Source: Streptoalloteichus hindustanus
Lineage (GTDB): Bacteria; Actinomycetota; Actinomycetes; Mycobacteriales; Pseudonocardiaceae
Direction of reading: 5' to 3'
Length of the DNA: 64,000 nt
NCBI RefSeq assembly: GCF_900129375.1
Contig: NZ_FQVN01000012.1
Location: forward strand, 62,001-126,000
A model generated the notes under the pieces. The model was not told where the DNA came from and searched no databases. It was given only the letters and a program-made list of their open reading frames with translations. Shown here one piece after another: positions 18,558 to 27,429 of the stretch. Within the stretch, counting starts at the first letter, position 1. Each line of letters begins with the position of its first letter. The position numbers and the translations under genes are program-made.

Positions 18558-19637
18558 ATGTCACGACGTCTTCCCCCCGGTCCCGCCCGCCGTCCAGTCC
18601 CCCGGACCTCCCGCTGGACCTCCCGTCGGATCTCCCGTCGGCTGACCCTGATCACCGCCGCCGCCACGGCGCTGGCGCTCACCGCGGGCTGCGGCGCCCA
18701 GGTCCGCCAGGGGCCGGAGGGCTCGGCCGCCGCCGGGTACCCGGTGACGGTCGAGAACTGCGGCCAGAAGGTCACCTACGACCGCGCGCCGAGCCGGCCG
18801 GTCGCCTACGACGTCGGCATCATCGAGACGATGTTCGCCCTCGGCCTGCGCGAGAAGCTGGCCGGCTACGTGCTCGGGCGCGGGCACAGCGTCGCCGACT
18901 CCCCGTGGAAGGACGACTTCGAGAAGGCGCACCGCCTGGCGGCCGACCGACCGAGCAAGGAGCTCATCCTGGAGGCGAAGGCGGACTTCGTCTACGCCGG
19001 GTGGAACTACGGGTTCCGCGAGGGCAGCGGCCTGACCCCGCAGGACCTGGAGCAGGTGGGCGTGCGCAGCTACGTGCTGACCGAGTCCTGCCGCAACGGC
19101 GTCTCCGACCGCAGCCGGGGCGTGGTGCCCCCGCTGGAGGCGCTCTACACCGACCTGCGCAACCTCGGCCGGATCTTCGGGGTGTCCGAGAGGGCCGAGG
19201 AGCTGGTGCGGCGCTACCAGGCCCAGGTGGCGGCGGTGGAGGCGTCGATCCCGAAGGACCGCCCCCGGCCGAAGGTGTTCGTCTACGACTCCGGCACCGA
19301 CAAGCCGTTCACCACGGGCCGGTTCGCCGCGGCCCACGAGATCATCACCCGCGCCGGCGGGGACCACGTGTTCGCCGACATGCGGGACAGTTGGATCCAG
19401 GTCGGCTGGGAATCGGTTGTCCAGGCGAATCCGGACATCATCGTCATCAACGATTACGGCGAGCAGAGCGCGGCGGAGAAGCAGGCTTTCCTGGAGTCCT
19501 ACGCGCCGTTGGCCAACGTCAACGCGGTGAAGAACAAGCGGTTCTTCACGCTGCCGTACGCCGCGTTGGTGGAGGGGCCGCGCAATCCGGCGGCGATCGA
19601 GTCTTTCTCCGGGTACCTGCGCGGGCTGCCCGGCTGA
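18558..19637 (+). CDS. btuF: Substrate-binding lipoprotein, corrinoid uptake (predicted)
   Basis: 359-aa extracytoplasmic solute-binding protein. An Arg-rich N-terminus with a hydrophobic stretch ends in the lipobox LTAGC (about residue 44), so it is exported and lipidated. The rest is the two-lobed helical-backbone fold of FepB/BtuF proteins (PSRPVAYDVGIIETMFALGL, then VFVYDSGTDKPF, then NPDIIVINDYGEQ). The ATG at 18558 follows GAGAGG; a GTG at 18522 overlapping the ATPase stop is an alternative. A strong terminator closes the operon 28 bp downstream. Confidence 0.87.
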   Translation: MSRRLPPGPARRPVPRTSRWTSRRISRRLTLITAAATALALTAGCGAQVRQGPEGSAAAGYPVTVENCGQKVTYDRAPSRPVAYDVGIIETMFALGLREKLAGYVLGRGHSVADSPWKDDFEKAHRLAADRPSKELILEAKADFVYAGWNYGFREGSGLTPQDLEQVGVRSYVLTESCRNGVSDRSRGVVPPLEALYTDLRNLGRIFGVSERAEELVRRYQAQVAAVEASIPKDRPRPKVFVYDSGTDKPFTTGRFAAAHEIITRAGGDHVFADMRDSWIQVGWESVVQANPDIIVINDYGEQSAAEKQAFLESYAPLANVNAVKNKRFFTLPYAALVEGPRNPAAIESFSGYLRGLPG

Positions 19638-19664
19638 GAGGACGCGCCCGACACATACCCCACA

Positions 19665-19702
19665 GTGTGCGCCAGGGCAGCAGAACGTGCCCTGGCGCAC
19701 AC
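19665..19702 (+). terminator. Strong intrinsic terminator
   Basis: GTGTGCGCCAGGGCA (19665-19679) pairs perfectly with 19688-19702 around an 8-nt loop, and one further A-T pair extends the stem. TTGTCACTTT follows. It separates the cobalamin uptake operon from the threonine-kinase operon. Confidence 0.85.
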
Positions 19703-19927
19703 TTGTCACTTTCGGTCGCGGAGCGTTCCCACATTCGGCCTATTGACCCGTCAACCACCGGGCAAGACGATGTTGTCACGACATCCGGACGCGCCGACGT
19801 GCGCGCACGCCAACCACGACAACGGTTTCGCGCGCACGTCGTGCTCATCACACAAAGAAATCTGGGGGAATTCTGCCGTGGGCGGTGACCTCGTCCGTGA
19901 GTTCGTCCTGAGCGGTCCGGGAGAGAG

Positions 19928-20863
19928 ATGACGACCATTCCGACCCTCGCGGCCAGAGCCCGGCCGAAGGTGCACTCCGGGGTCTGCCAGGGCACCCTGG
20001 GCGAGCTCTTCCAGGGCCCCTTCCGGCGCGGCGACCGCTCCGAGATCGCGATCGTCTCGCTGCCCGTCGACCGGTTCAGCTGGGTCTACTTCACCGAGGA
20101 CGACGGCGTCCGCACCGGCGGAGACCGCGCCAACGGGGCGGGGGCCGACCTGGCCGCCGCGGGCCGGAGCAAGTCGCAGCGCGCCGTCGAGTTCTTCCTC
20201 GACCACTTCGGGCTGCGGCTGCCCCCCGGCCGGTGGGACTTCCACACCGAGCTGGCCGTCGGCGCCGGGATGGCCAGCTCCACCGCGGACGTGGTCGCGA
20301 CGCTGCGCTGCCTGTTCCGGCTGTTCGACCTGGCCTACGACCAGCGCCTGGTGCGGGCCGCCCTGGCCGGCATCGAACGCGCGGACAGCGTCTTCCTCGA
20401 CGAGTTCGCGCTCTACCTCAGCGGCCGGCACGAGGTCGTGCACCACTTCGGCGACCACGTCGGCCTCTACACCTGCTACACCACCGAGGACGGCTCGGTG
20501 GACACCGAGGACCTCGGCGACGAGCTGCTCGCCCACTACGGGCGGCACGCCGCGGCCTACGAGGACTGCCTCGGCGAGCTGGTCGCCGCCTTCCGGGTCG
20601 GCGACGTCGGCGCGCTCGGCAGGAGCTCGACCCGCAGCGCCGAGCTCGGCCAGCTCGTCGTGCCCAAGCGCCACTTCGACGAGGTGCGGGCCAACCAGCG
20701 GACGTTCCTGGCGGACGGAATCTTCGTGGCCCACACCGGCAGCATCATCGGTTACCTGTTCCGGGAACGACCCGACAGATCCCGGATGGACGACCTTTCC
20801 GCGTTCTTTCGCGAGCTCGGCCAACAGTGCCACTTCGCCCGAGGAGGCTGGCGGGATGTTTGA
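19928..20863 (+). CDS. GHMP-family kinase, PduX-like L-threonine kinase
   Basis: 311 aa. PduX-type N-terminal signature GTLGELFQG (residues 22-30) and GHMP motif 2 VGAGMASSTAD (111-121), which holds the ATP phosphates. PduX phosphorylates free L-threonine to O-phospho-L-threonine, normally for the aminopropanol arm of cobalamin. Here the partner gene is a fold-II PLP enzyme rather than CobD, so the phosphothreonine is more likely a building block for the following ligases. ATG at 19928 after GGGAGAGAG. A -35-like TTGACC inside the palindrome TTGACCCGTCAA (19743-19754) may mark the promoter. It overlaps the next gene by 8 nt. Related substrates such as serine cannot be excluded. Confidence 0.8.
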   Translation: MTTIPTLAARARPKVHSGVCQGTLGELFQGPFRRGDRSEIAIVSLPVDRFSWVYFTEDDGVRTGGDRANGAGADLAAAGRSKSQRAVEFFLDHFGLRLPPGRWDFHTELAVGAGMASSTADVVATLRCLFRLFDLAYDQRLVRAALAGIERADSVFLDEFALYLSGRHEVVHHFGDHVGLYTCYTTEDGSVDTEDLGDELLAHYGRHAAAYEDCLGELVAAFRVGDVGALGRSSTRSAELGQLVVPKRHFDEVRANQRTFLADGIFVAHTGSIIGYLFRERPDRSRMDDLSAFFRELGQQCHFARGGWRDV

Positions 20864-21995
20864 CCACATCGCCGACGCCATCAAGATTCCGGACATCGTG
20901 CGGCTCACCGACAACGTGTTCGTCGCGCGGTTCGAGACGATGAAGGTCTATTCCGCGCTCGCGGCGGTCCGCCACTTATTGGAGACCGGCAGGGTGCGTC
21001 GGGGCGACACGCTCATCGACAGTTCCAGCGGTATCTACGCGTACGCGTTGGCGATGGCCTGCCACAAATACGGGATGAAGTGCCGCATCGTCGGTTCGAC
21101 GACGGTCGACCGGACGCTGCGGACCCAGCTGGAGATCCTGGGCGCGACGGTGGAACAGGTACGCCCGTCGGCCAGCCTGAAACTCGACCAGAAACAACGC
21201 GTCGAGCGCATCCAACAGATCCTGCGCGACAGCGAGGCGAACCCCGGCGACGGCGCGGTTTACTGGATGCAGCAGTACCACAACGACATCCACTACCTCG
21301 GCTACCGCGAGTTCGCGGACATCGTGCGCCGGGAGATCGGCGGCCGCCGGCTGACCGTGGTCGGCGGCGTGGGCTCCGGCGCCTCGACCGGCGGCCTGGT
21401 CACCGCGCTGCGCGAGACCGACCCCGGCGTGCGGCTCGTGGGCATCCAGCCGTTCGGCAGCGTGACCTTCGGCAGCGAGCACATCGAGGACCCCGACGTC
21501 ATCATCGCGGGCATCGGCAGCTCGATCCCGTTCCGCAACGTGCGGCACGAGCTGTACGACACGATGCACTGGGTGAGCTTCGACCACGCCCGCGCGGCCA
21601 GCGTCGAGCTGCTCCGCCGGCACGCGATCTTCGCCGGGCTGTCCACCGGGTGCGGCTACCTGGTGACCCGGTGGGAGGCCGCCCACCACCCGGAGCGGAA
21701 CCACCTGTTCATCGCCGCCGACACCGGCCACCGCTACCTGGACCAGGTCTTCGCCGGGCACGAGGACGCCCTGTCGCTGGACGGCCTGGCCCCCCGGCGG
21801 GTGTCGAGCCTGGCCGAGCTGGCGTTCCCGTGGTCGGTCATGGCGTGGAACCGCCGGCCCTTCGCCGCGGCGCCCGACGGCGACGCCGACACCAACGCCG
21901 ACGCCGACGGCCCGGCCGCCGCCAACGGGGCCGCCCACGCGGGGGCCGCCGCGCGCAGCGAGATCAACGGAATCATGGAGGAGACAGTCCGGTGA
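20856..21995 (+). CDS. Fold-type II PLP enzyme (cysteine-synthase-like, beta-replacement)
   Basis: 379 aa. The PLP lysine is probably Lys30 in FETMKVYSAL. The substrate-carboxylate loop reads DSSSGIYAYAL instead of the TSGNTG of cysteine synthases, and the PLP-phosphate loop is GGVGSGASTGG. The altered substrate loop suggests a substrate other than O-acetylserine; O-phosphothreonine from the kinase encoded upstream is the natural candidate. Expected chemistry is elimination of phosphate and beta-addition of a nucleophile, for example giving a 2,3-diaminobutyrate or its Glu adduct, as SbnA does with phosphoserine. The last 45 residues are an Ala/Asp/Asn-rich tail. ATG at 20856 overlaps the kinase gene; the stop overlaps the next start by 3 nt. 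Confidence 0.85.
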   Translation: MFDHIADAIKIPDIVRLTDNVFVARFETMKVYSALAAVRHLLETGRVRRGDTLIDSSSGIYAYALAMACHKYGMKCRIVGSTTVDRTLRTQLEILGATVEQVRPSASLKLDQKQRVERIQQILRDSEANPGDGAVYWMQQYHNDIHYLGYREFADIVRREIGGRRLTVVGGVGSGASTGGLVTALRETDPGVRLVGIQPFGSVTFGSEHIEDPDVIIAGIGSSIPFRNVRHELYDTMHWVSFDHARAASVELLRRHAIFAGLSTGCGYLVTRWEAAHHPERNHLFIAADTGHRYLDQVFAGHEDALSLDGLAPRRVSSLAELAFPWSVMAWNRRPFAAAPDGDADTNADADGPAAANGAAHAGAAARSEINGIMEETVR

Positions 21996-23251
21996 CGCTG
22001 GTTTCCCTGGAGGCGCTCACGTTCGGCCTCGGCCGGCTGGTCGACGCGGTCCGCGCCCGCGACCACCGGCTGCGGTTGCTCACCTGCGGCCGCGACGTCT
22101 ACCGGTACGAGCTGGACCGGCTGGCGGCCGACCCCTCGGCGCCGCTGGACGTGGTCGACGTCGACACCTTCGACACCGACGCGGTGCGGCGCGCGCTGGC
22201 CGAGGTGCCCGACCTGCGCGGGCTGATCAGCTCGACCGACACCTGGAGCCTGGTGGCGCTGGACCTGCTGGCGGAGCTGGGCCTGCCCGGGCCCGCGCCG
22301 GCCGCGGTCCGCCTGGTGCGCGACAAGGCCCGGCTGCGCGACCACCTGCACCGCGCCGGCCTCAGCCGGGGCGCCAGCCACGCCTTCGACCCGGCCACGA
22401 CCACGGCCGCCGAGCTGGCGCCGCGCGTCAGCTACCCGGCGATCGTGAAGGACACCGCGGGCACCGGCAGCCAGAACGTCTGGCTGCTCGGCGGGCCCGA
22501 GGACCTGGACGACGTGCTGGCCGCCGGGCGGGCGGCGCGGCTGCGCGGCGCGCTGCTCGTCGAGCCGTACTTCGCCGGCCCGCTCTTCAGCGCCGAGACG
22601 CTGACCTGGGACGGCGAGACGCGCCTGCTGGGTGTCTCCAGCCGGGGCCTGTCGGCCGAGCCGCACTTCCGCGAGGAGTCGCTGTCCTTCCCGGTGGCGT
22701 TCCCGCCGGAGCGGGCCGCCGAGCTGGCCGACTGGATCACCCGGGTGCTGGCCGCCGTCGGCTTCGACGACGGCTTCGCGCACACCGAGTTCGTCCTGAC
22801 CGCCGACGGCCCCGAGGTCGTGGAGATCAACCCCCGGCTGGGCGGCGCGCTGGTGGGCGAGGCGGTGAGCCGCTCGCTGGAGCTCAACATCTACGACGCC
22901 TTCGTCGACCTGGCCCTCGGCCGGCGGCCGGCGCTGATGGACGCGCCGCTCAAGCCCGTCCGGGGCGTGGCGCAGGTGCTGCTGTACGCCGACCGGGTCG
23001 GGACGTTCCGCGGCGTCGACGGGCTGGACCGGCTGCCGGGGCACCCCGGCTCGCCCGCCCTGCTGCCCACGGCCGCCGAGGGGCGGCGGGTGGAGCACCT
23101 GACCGACCAGCGGGGTTCGGTGGGGATCGTGCTGGCCGAGGGCGAGACGGCCGAGCTGGCCCTGCACAACGTCCTGTCCGCGGCCGGCAAGCTGCGGGTG
23201 CGCGTGACCGGCGCCGAGGCCGACACCGAAGGGGAGCCCGAGCGTGGCTGA
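21992..23251 (+). CDS. ATP-grasp ligase 1
   Basis: 419-aa ATP-grasp enzyme, predicted carboxylate-amine ligase. Pre-ATP-grasp Rossmann-like part in residues 1-110. ATP-binding lysine in YPAIVKDTAGTGSQNVWLL and the metal-binding motif VEINPRLGGALVGEA are intact. The C-terminal lobe resembles BacD-type L-amino-acid ligases. The GTG start at 21992 overlaps the stop of the PLP gene (GTGA). It probably joins the PLP-enzyme product to a second amino acid by way of an acyl phosphate. The substrates cannot be read from the sequence. Confidence 0.87.
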   Translation: MTLVSLEALTFGLGRLVDAVRARDHRLRLLTCGRDVYRYELDRLAADPSAPLDVVDVDTFDTDAVRRALAEVPDLRGLISSTDTWSLVALDLLAELGLPGPAPAAVRLVRDKARLRDHLHRAGLSRGASHAFDPATTTAAELAPRVSYPAIVKDTAGTGSQNVWLLGGPEDLDDVLAAGRAARLRGALLVEPYFAGPLFSAETLTWDGETRLLGVSSRGLSAEPHFREESLSFPVAFPPERAAELADWITRVLAAVGFDDGFAHTEFVLTADGPEVVEINPRLGGALVGEAVSRSLELNIYDAFVDLALGRRPALMDAPLKPVRGVAQVLLYADRVGTFRGVDGLDRLPGHPGSPALLPTAAEGRRVEHLTDQRGSVGIVLAEGETAELALHNVLSAAGKLRVRVTGAEADTEGEPERG

Positions 23252-24482
23252 GCCGCACCTGGTGGTGGTGGGCGGTTGGACCGAGGTCATCGCGAAGGCG
23301 GTCGACGCCGGCTTCGCGGTGAGCTACCTCGGCCCGACCGCCGCCGGCGGCGGGCTGGACCCGGCCGTGCTGGAGCGCTGCGCCTCGGTGCACGAGGTCG
23401 CGGTCGACCAGGTGACCGTGTGCCTCGCGCTGGCCCGCCGGCTGCACGCCGAGCGGCCGGTCACGGCGGTGGCCTCGTTCACCGAGCTGGGGCTGGAGAG
23501 CGCCGCGGTGATCGCCGACGCGCTCGGCGTGCCCGGGCCCGAGCTGTGGCCGGTCGCGGTGACCCGGCACAAGGACTGGACGCGGCGGGTGCTGGCCGGG
23601 GTGCCGTCCCTGGCCCTGCCGTGGCGGCTGGTCGCCACCCCCGCCGACGTCGAGCGCTTCCACGCCGAGCACGGCCCGGCGATCATCGTGAAGCCGGTGG
23701 CCGGCGCGGCGAGCGTGGGCGTCCGGCAGATCCGCTCGGCTGAGGAGCTGGCCGCGGCCATGGCCAGCCCCGGCTGGCTGCGGGACGGCCAGTACGTGGC
23801 GGAGAAACTGGTCGACAGCGACGAGCTGTACAGCGTGGAGTCGCTCACCCTGAACGGCGAGCACTCCGTGATCACCTTCTCCTACACCAAACTCGTCGGC
23901 TACCCGTACTCGCTCGGCAGCTACACGATGGTGCCGCCGCCGCCCGGGTTCGAGCGGGTGCGGGACGAGGTGGTCCGGACGGCGCGGGAGTTCCTGACCG
24001 CGATCGGCATGACCTGGGGCGTCGCGCACACCGAGATCAAGGTCGGGCCGGACGGCCGGCCCGGGGTGATCGAGTCGCAGACCAGGGTGGGCGGGGACCG
24101 CATCTGGCTGATGACCGAGCGGACGACCGGCGTCGGCCAGATCGACCTCGCGCTGCGCGGCCTGGTCGACCCCGCGGTCACCGCCCCGCACCTTCCGGAC
24201 AGCGACCGCGTGGGCGTGTTCCTCCCGTTCCTGCCCCCCGCGGGCACGGTGCGGCGGGTCGCCGACATCGCGGACGTGCGCCGGCTGCCGGGAGTGCTGG
24301 ACGCCGACACCAACCTGACGCCGGGCCGGGTGCTCAAGGAGATCACCGACAACACGCAGCGGGGCGGGTACGCCCTGCTGGACGCGCCGGACCACGACGC
24401 GGCGTACGCGCTGATGCGCGAGGTCGGCCGCGCCTTCTGGGTGGAGTTCGATGACGGTCGCCTCTGGCATCCCGGGTTCTGA
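23244..24482 (+). CDS. ATP-grasp ligase 2
   Basis: 412-aa ATP-grasp enzyme of the same class, but not a recent duplicate of the first. ATP-lysine in PAIIVKPVAGAASVGV; adenine-loop glutamate in QYVAEKLV; metal motif VIESQTRVGGDRIW, where the usual Asn of E-x-N is Gln. That change is conservative, and the rest of the site looks complete, so I expect activity. GTG start at 23244 overlaps the upstream gene by 8 nt, and the stop lies 32 nt inside the MFS gene. Two ligases suggest a tripeptide or a dipeptide with a capped side chain. Confidence 0.86.
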   Translation: MAEPHLVVVGGWTEVIAKAVDAGFAVSYLGPTAAGGGLDPAVLERCASVHEVAVDQVTVCLALARRLHAERPVTAVASFTELGLESAAVIADALGVPGPELWPVAVTRHKDWTRRVLAGVPSLALPWRLVATPADVERFHAEHGPAIIVKPVAGAASVGVRQIRSAEELAAAMASPGWLRDGQYVAEKLVDSDELYSVESLTLNGEHSVITFSYTKLVGYPYSLGSYTMVPPPPGFERVRDEVVRTAREFLTAIGMTWGVAHTEIKVGPDGRPGVIESQTRVGGDRIWLMTERTTGVGQIDLALRGLVDPAVTAPHLPDSDRVGVFLPFLPPAGTVRRVADIADVRRLPGVLDADTNLTPGRVLKEITDNTQRGGYALLDAPDHDAAYALMREVGRAFWVEFDDGRLWHPGF

Positions 24483-25680
24483 GTCGACGCGGCGACCGCG
24501 CCTGCCGCCCGGGCTGCGGTTCCTGATCGCCAGCTCGTTCCTGATCCCGTTCGGCAGCTTCATGGTGCTGCCGTTCATGTCGATCTTCCTGCACCAGCGG
24601 CTCGGCATGTCGTTGGGCTGGGTCGGGTTCGTGCTCGCCGCCGCCTCGCTCATCCAGTTCTCCGGGGGCGTGGTCGGCGGCGCGGTCGCCGAGCGGCTCG
24701 GGCTCAAGCGCACGATGGTGCTCGCGCTGGTCGTGCGCACGGCCGGGTTCGCGTTGTTCGTCGCCGCCATGGCCTGGTCCGCCGCCGCGGTGCCCGCGCT
24801 CCTGCTCACGGCGTGCGGCGCGGCGCTGTACCTCCCGGCGAACAAGGCCTACATCGTCCGGAGCACCGACGAGGAGCGGAAACCGCTGTTCCTGTCGGTC
24901 AGCAACTCCGCGCTCAACGCCGGCATGGCGTTGGGACCGCTGGTGGCCGGGTTGCTCATCCTGGACGCGCCGTTGCTCGTCTTCGGCGTCACCACCGGCA
25001 TCTTCGTGGTGATGACCGTCTGCCACGTCGTCGTGCTCGCCGGCGAGCCGGCGGCGGATGAGCCCGAGGCGTCCGGGGACGGCGGGTCGGCGGCCGACGC
25101 GCCGCCCGGGGCGAAGGTTCTGCTGGCGGCGGCGGGCCGTTCGGCGCTCACGGCGCCGTTCCTGGTCAACGCGTTGACCATCTACGTCTACATGTTCTTC
25201 CAGAACTACATGGGAGTCTTCACGGCGGCGCACCACTCGCCGGAGGTCTACAGCCTGCTCCTGCTGGTCAACGCCGGCGGCGTGATCCTGCTGCAACCGT
25301 TGGCGGCCAAGGCGATCGGGAAGCTGTCCTACCGGTGGGCGATCGCGGTCTCCTTCGCGGCGTTCGGCTGCGGGATGGCGGTGCTGGCGCAGGCCGGGCT
25401 GGTGGCCGTGTTCCTGGGAACCGCGCTCATCACGCTCGGCGAGGTGGTGCTGTTCCTGAAGAACGAGCTGGCGGCGCTGGAGCGGTCGCCGGACCGGCCG
25501 GCGCTGGCCTTCGGCCAACAACGCCTCGCCGCCGGCGTCGGCGCCTTCGTCAGCGGCGTCGTCGGGGGGCAGCTCTACGAGCTGGCCGTGGCCGGCGGCG
25601 GCGACCGGTGGTTCTGGGTGGTCTGCGCCGCGCAGTGCGGCCTCGTCGCGCTCGTCGGCGGGCTCCTGGTCCGGCGATGA
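24451..25680 (+). CDS. MFS transporter, probable exporter of the ATP-grasp peptide
   Basis: 409 aa with about 12 TM helices and the TM2-TM3 loop AERLGLKRTMV. ATG start at 24451, 32 nt inside the preceding ligase gene, so strictly part of the operon. A hydrophilic central loop (about 200-228, Ala/Asp/Glu/Gly-rich) separates the two six-helix halves. An exporter placed last in a small peptide operon usually gives export and self-protection. Confidence 0.85.
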   Translation: MTVASGIPGSESTRRPRLPPGLRFLIASSFLIPFGSFMVLPFMSIFLHQRLGMSLGWVGFVLAAASLIQFSGGVVGGAVAERLGLKRTMVLALVVRTAGFALFVAAMAWSAAAVPALLLTACGAALYLPANKAYIVRSTDEERKPLFLSVSNSALNAGMALGPLVAGLLILDAPLLVFGVTTGIFVVMTVCHVVVLAGEPAADEPEASGDGGSAADAPPGAKVLLAAAGRSALTAPFLVNALTIYVYMFFQNYMGVFTAAHHSPEVYSLLLLVNAGGVILLQPLAAKAIGKLSYRWAIAVSFAAFGCGMAVLAQAGLVAVFLGTALITLGEVVLFLKNELAALERSPDRPALAFGQQRLAAGVGAFVSGVVGGQLYELAVAGGGDRWFWVVCAAQCGLVALVGGLLVRR

Positions 25681-25808
25681 GGCGGCAGAACACCTTGTGG
25701 GCCAAGGCTTTCGGTCCCCCGGTGAGTCAGTCCGACGCCGAGCCCGCCGGCGGCGCCGGATCTGACACTGTGACGACCACTGGGGCCGACCGCTGGGGGC
25801 CGACGTGC

Positions 25809-25856
25809 CGGGGCCCGGCGTGGTGGACGCGGCGCGTCCCACCAGGCCGGGCCCCG
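25809..25856. terminator. Bidirectional terminator hairpin
   Basis: CGGGGCCCGGC (25809-25819) pairs perfectly with 25846-25856; an inner TGGTGG/CCACCA stem extends it. It sits between the convergent MFS and DUF397 genes. Confidence 0.7.
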
Positions 25857-25865
25857 ACTCGTCCG

Positions 25866-26078
25866 TCAGCCCAGGTCCAACTGTCCACTTCGGACGGTTC
25901 GGACGAAGGACGCCCACTCACACCGCGCGAACAACAGCGCGGGTCCGGTGGGGTTCTTCGAGTCCCGCACGGCGGCGACGGTCGGGAAGTCCGCCACCTC
26001 CACGCAGTTGTTGGCGCCGCTCGTGTAGCTGGACGTGCGCCAGGACGCACCGGTCAGGGACGGGGCCGGGACCCACAT
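25866..26078 (-). CDS. DUF397 domain protein
   Basis: 70-aa DUF397 protein: W-RTSSYTSGANNCVEV at the start, VRDSKNPTGPAL in the middle. ATG at 26078 with AAGGAG 8 nt upstream, which lies in the end of the XRE gene, so the pair is co-translated. DUF397 genes paired with XRE/DUF5753 regulators are common in actinomycetes (the WhiJ-like systems that affect development and antibiotic production). Confidence 0.9.
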   Translation of the reverse strand: MWVPAPSLTGASWRTSSYTSGANNCVEVADFPTVAAVRDSKNPTGPALLFARCEWASFVRTVRSGQLDLG

Positions 26079-26083
26079 TTGAT

Positions 26084-26932
26084 CTACTCCTTGTCGAGTT
26101 CCGCGAGATGCCGGTCGATCATGGCCAACGACTCGAACTCGCCGAGCGCGGCCACGCGCAACCGGTCGAACGCCAGCCGGAACGCCTTCGTGTGCTGCGG
26201 GCGCGTGAGGTAGTCCGCGCCCGTCAGGCTCTCCACGTAGACGATCGTGGCCCCCGCCCTCTCGAACGAGAGCAGGGTGAACGGCGCGCCGAGCGCGACG
26301 TGCGCGCCACTGGCCAGCGGCATGATCTGGATGGTGACGTTGGTCAGCGCGGCGAGCTGACGCAGGTGGCAGAGCTGGCCGCGCAGGATCTTGGGGCCGC
26401 CGATCCGTCGGAGCAGCGCCTCCTCGCCGAACACCGCCCACACCCTGGGGGCGTCCGATGAGGACAGACGTTGGGAGCGACGGGCTCTGGCCTCGGCCAT
26501 CCGGTCGATCTCGGCGGGGGCGACCACGACCGACATGGACAGCATCGCCCTGGCGTACTCCGGTGTCTGGAACGGCCCGGGGATGAACTCCCCGTAGAAG
26601 ATCTCCATCTCGTCGGCGCTGGATTCCAGGCTGACGAACTGCTTCGCCCAGTCGGGCACCCTCGCCGGCGGGTTCTTCCGCCGGGACTCCTTCGCGAGCT
26701 TGCGCACCTGTCTGGCCTCGGCTGAGCCGACCCGGTAGAGCTCAAGCAGTCGCTCGACCTCGGCGTCGGTGACCCGCACCGCGCCGGTCTCGACCTTGCT
26801 GATCTTCGCCCGGTACCACTCGAGCTTGCGTGCGGCGTCCTCGGCGGCGATGCCCGCCGCCTCCCGGAGCACCCGCAGTCGCTCGCCCAACAGAAGCCGC
26901 TGCACCGCGGGACCGGGGCTCGTTGCCGCCAT
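26084..26932 (-). CDS. XRE-family regulator with DUF5753
   Basis: 282 aa. N-terminal XRE helix-turn-helix at about 14-70 (LGERLRVLREAAGIAAEDAA, then WYRAKISKVETGAV). DUF5753 occupies about 95-275 (FIPGPFQTPEYARAML, IMPLASGAHVALGAPFTLL, YVESLTGADYLTRP). It forms the regulator half of the WhiJ-type pair with the DUF397 gene. It is divergent from the hypothetical gene at 27082. Confidence 0.93.
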   Translation of the reverse strand: MAATSPGPAVQRLLLGERLRVLREAAGIAAEDAARKLEWYRAKISKVETGAVRVTDAEVERLLELYRVGSAEARQVRKLAKESRRKNPPARVPDWAKQFVSLESSADEMEIFYGEFIPGPFQTPEYARAMLSMSVVVAPAEIDRMAEARARRSQRLSSSDAPRVWAVFGEEALLRRIGGPKILRGQLCHLRQLAALTNVTIQIMPLASGAHVALGAPFTLLSFERAGATIVYVESLTGADYLTRPQHTKAFRLAFDRLRVAALGEFESLAMIDRHLAELDKE

Positions 26933-27081
26933 CCGGCAACCTCCCTTCGCTCAGGCGGGGCTAAGTGTGCCCGATGCCCACCAACCTGCGGAGAGCCCCC
27001 AGTCAGGGGATTTCCGACCAGGATTCCTGGTCGTACTTTCTGAGACCTGTCGGCGGCCCCACCCGGAGAGAGGGCGAGCAC

Positions 27082-27429
27082 ATGGACCTGGACCACTGGC
27101 ACCGGATCGAGTACTGGCAGATCAAACGAGGCCAACGAGTCCTCGTGCACGCCGAGGAAATCAACGATCACGGCTTCTACATCGGCCGGACGGTCCAGCG
27201 CCAAATGCGGACCACCGCAACGGATTACACCCGTGCCCTGTTCGAGGAGTTCGCCCTCAAGCACCCCACGGAGCCGGGACAGCGCTGGTTGGTGCGGGTG
27301 TGGCGGCTCACGGGGCGGAGCGGGGCGAAGACCGTTCGGGTGTGCGACGTCCCCCTGTCGATTCCGGCGGAGGAGATCGCGGAACGGAACGCGGAGAGCG
27401 CGCCGGCGGCCGCCGCGGCACTGGTTTGA
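27082..27429 (+). CDS. Hypothetical protein
   Basis: 115 aa, not recognised. Aromatic and charged N-terminal part (DLDHWHRIEYWQIKRGQR, HGFYIGRTVQRQ), central FEEFALKHPTEPGQRWLVRVWRL, and an Ala-rich C-terminal tail. The ATG at 27082 follows GGAGAGAGGG; an upstream start at 26965 would overlap the XRE promoter region. It is divergent from the XRE gene and may be under its control. Confidence 0.65.
   Translation: MDLDHWHRIEYWQIKRGQRVLVHAEEINDHGFYIGRTVQRQMRTTATDYTRALFEEFALKHPTEPGQRWLVRVWRLTGRSGAKTVRVCDVPLSIPAEEIAERNAESAPAAAAALV

Noticed and set aside
20856-21995. CobD (threonine-phosphate decarboxylase) as the partner of the threonine kinase
   Set aside because: CobD is a fold-type I aminotransferase-like enzyme; this protein has fold-type II loops (SSSG, GGVGSGASTGG) and Lys near residue 30.
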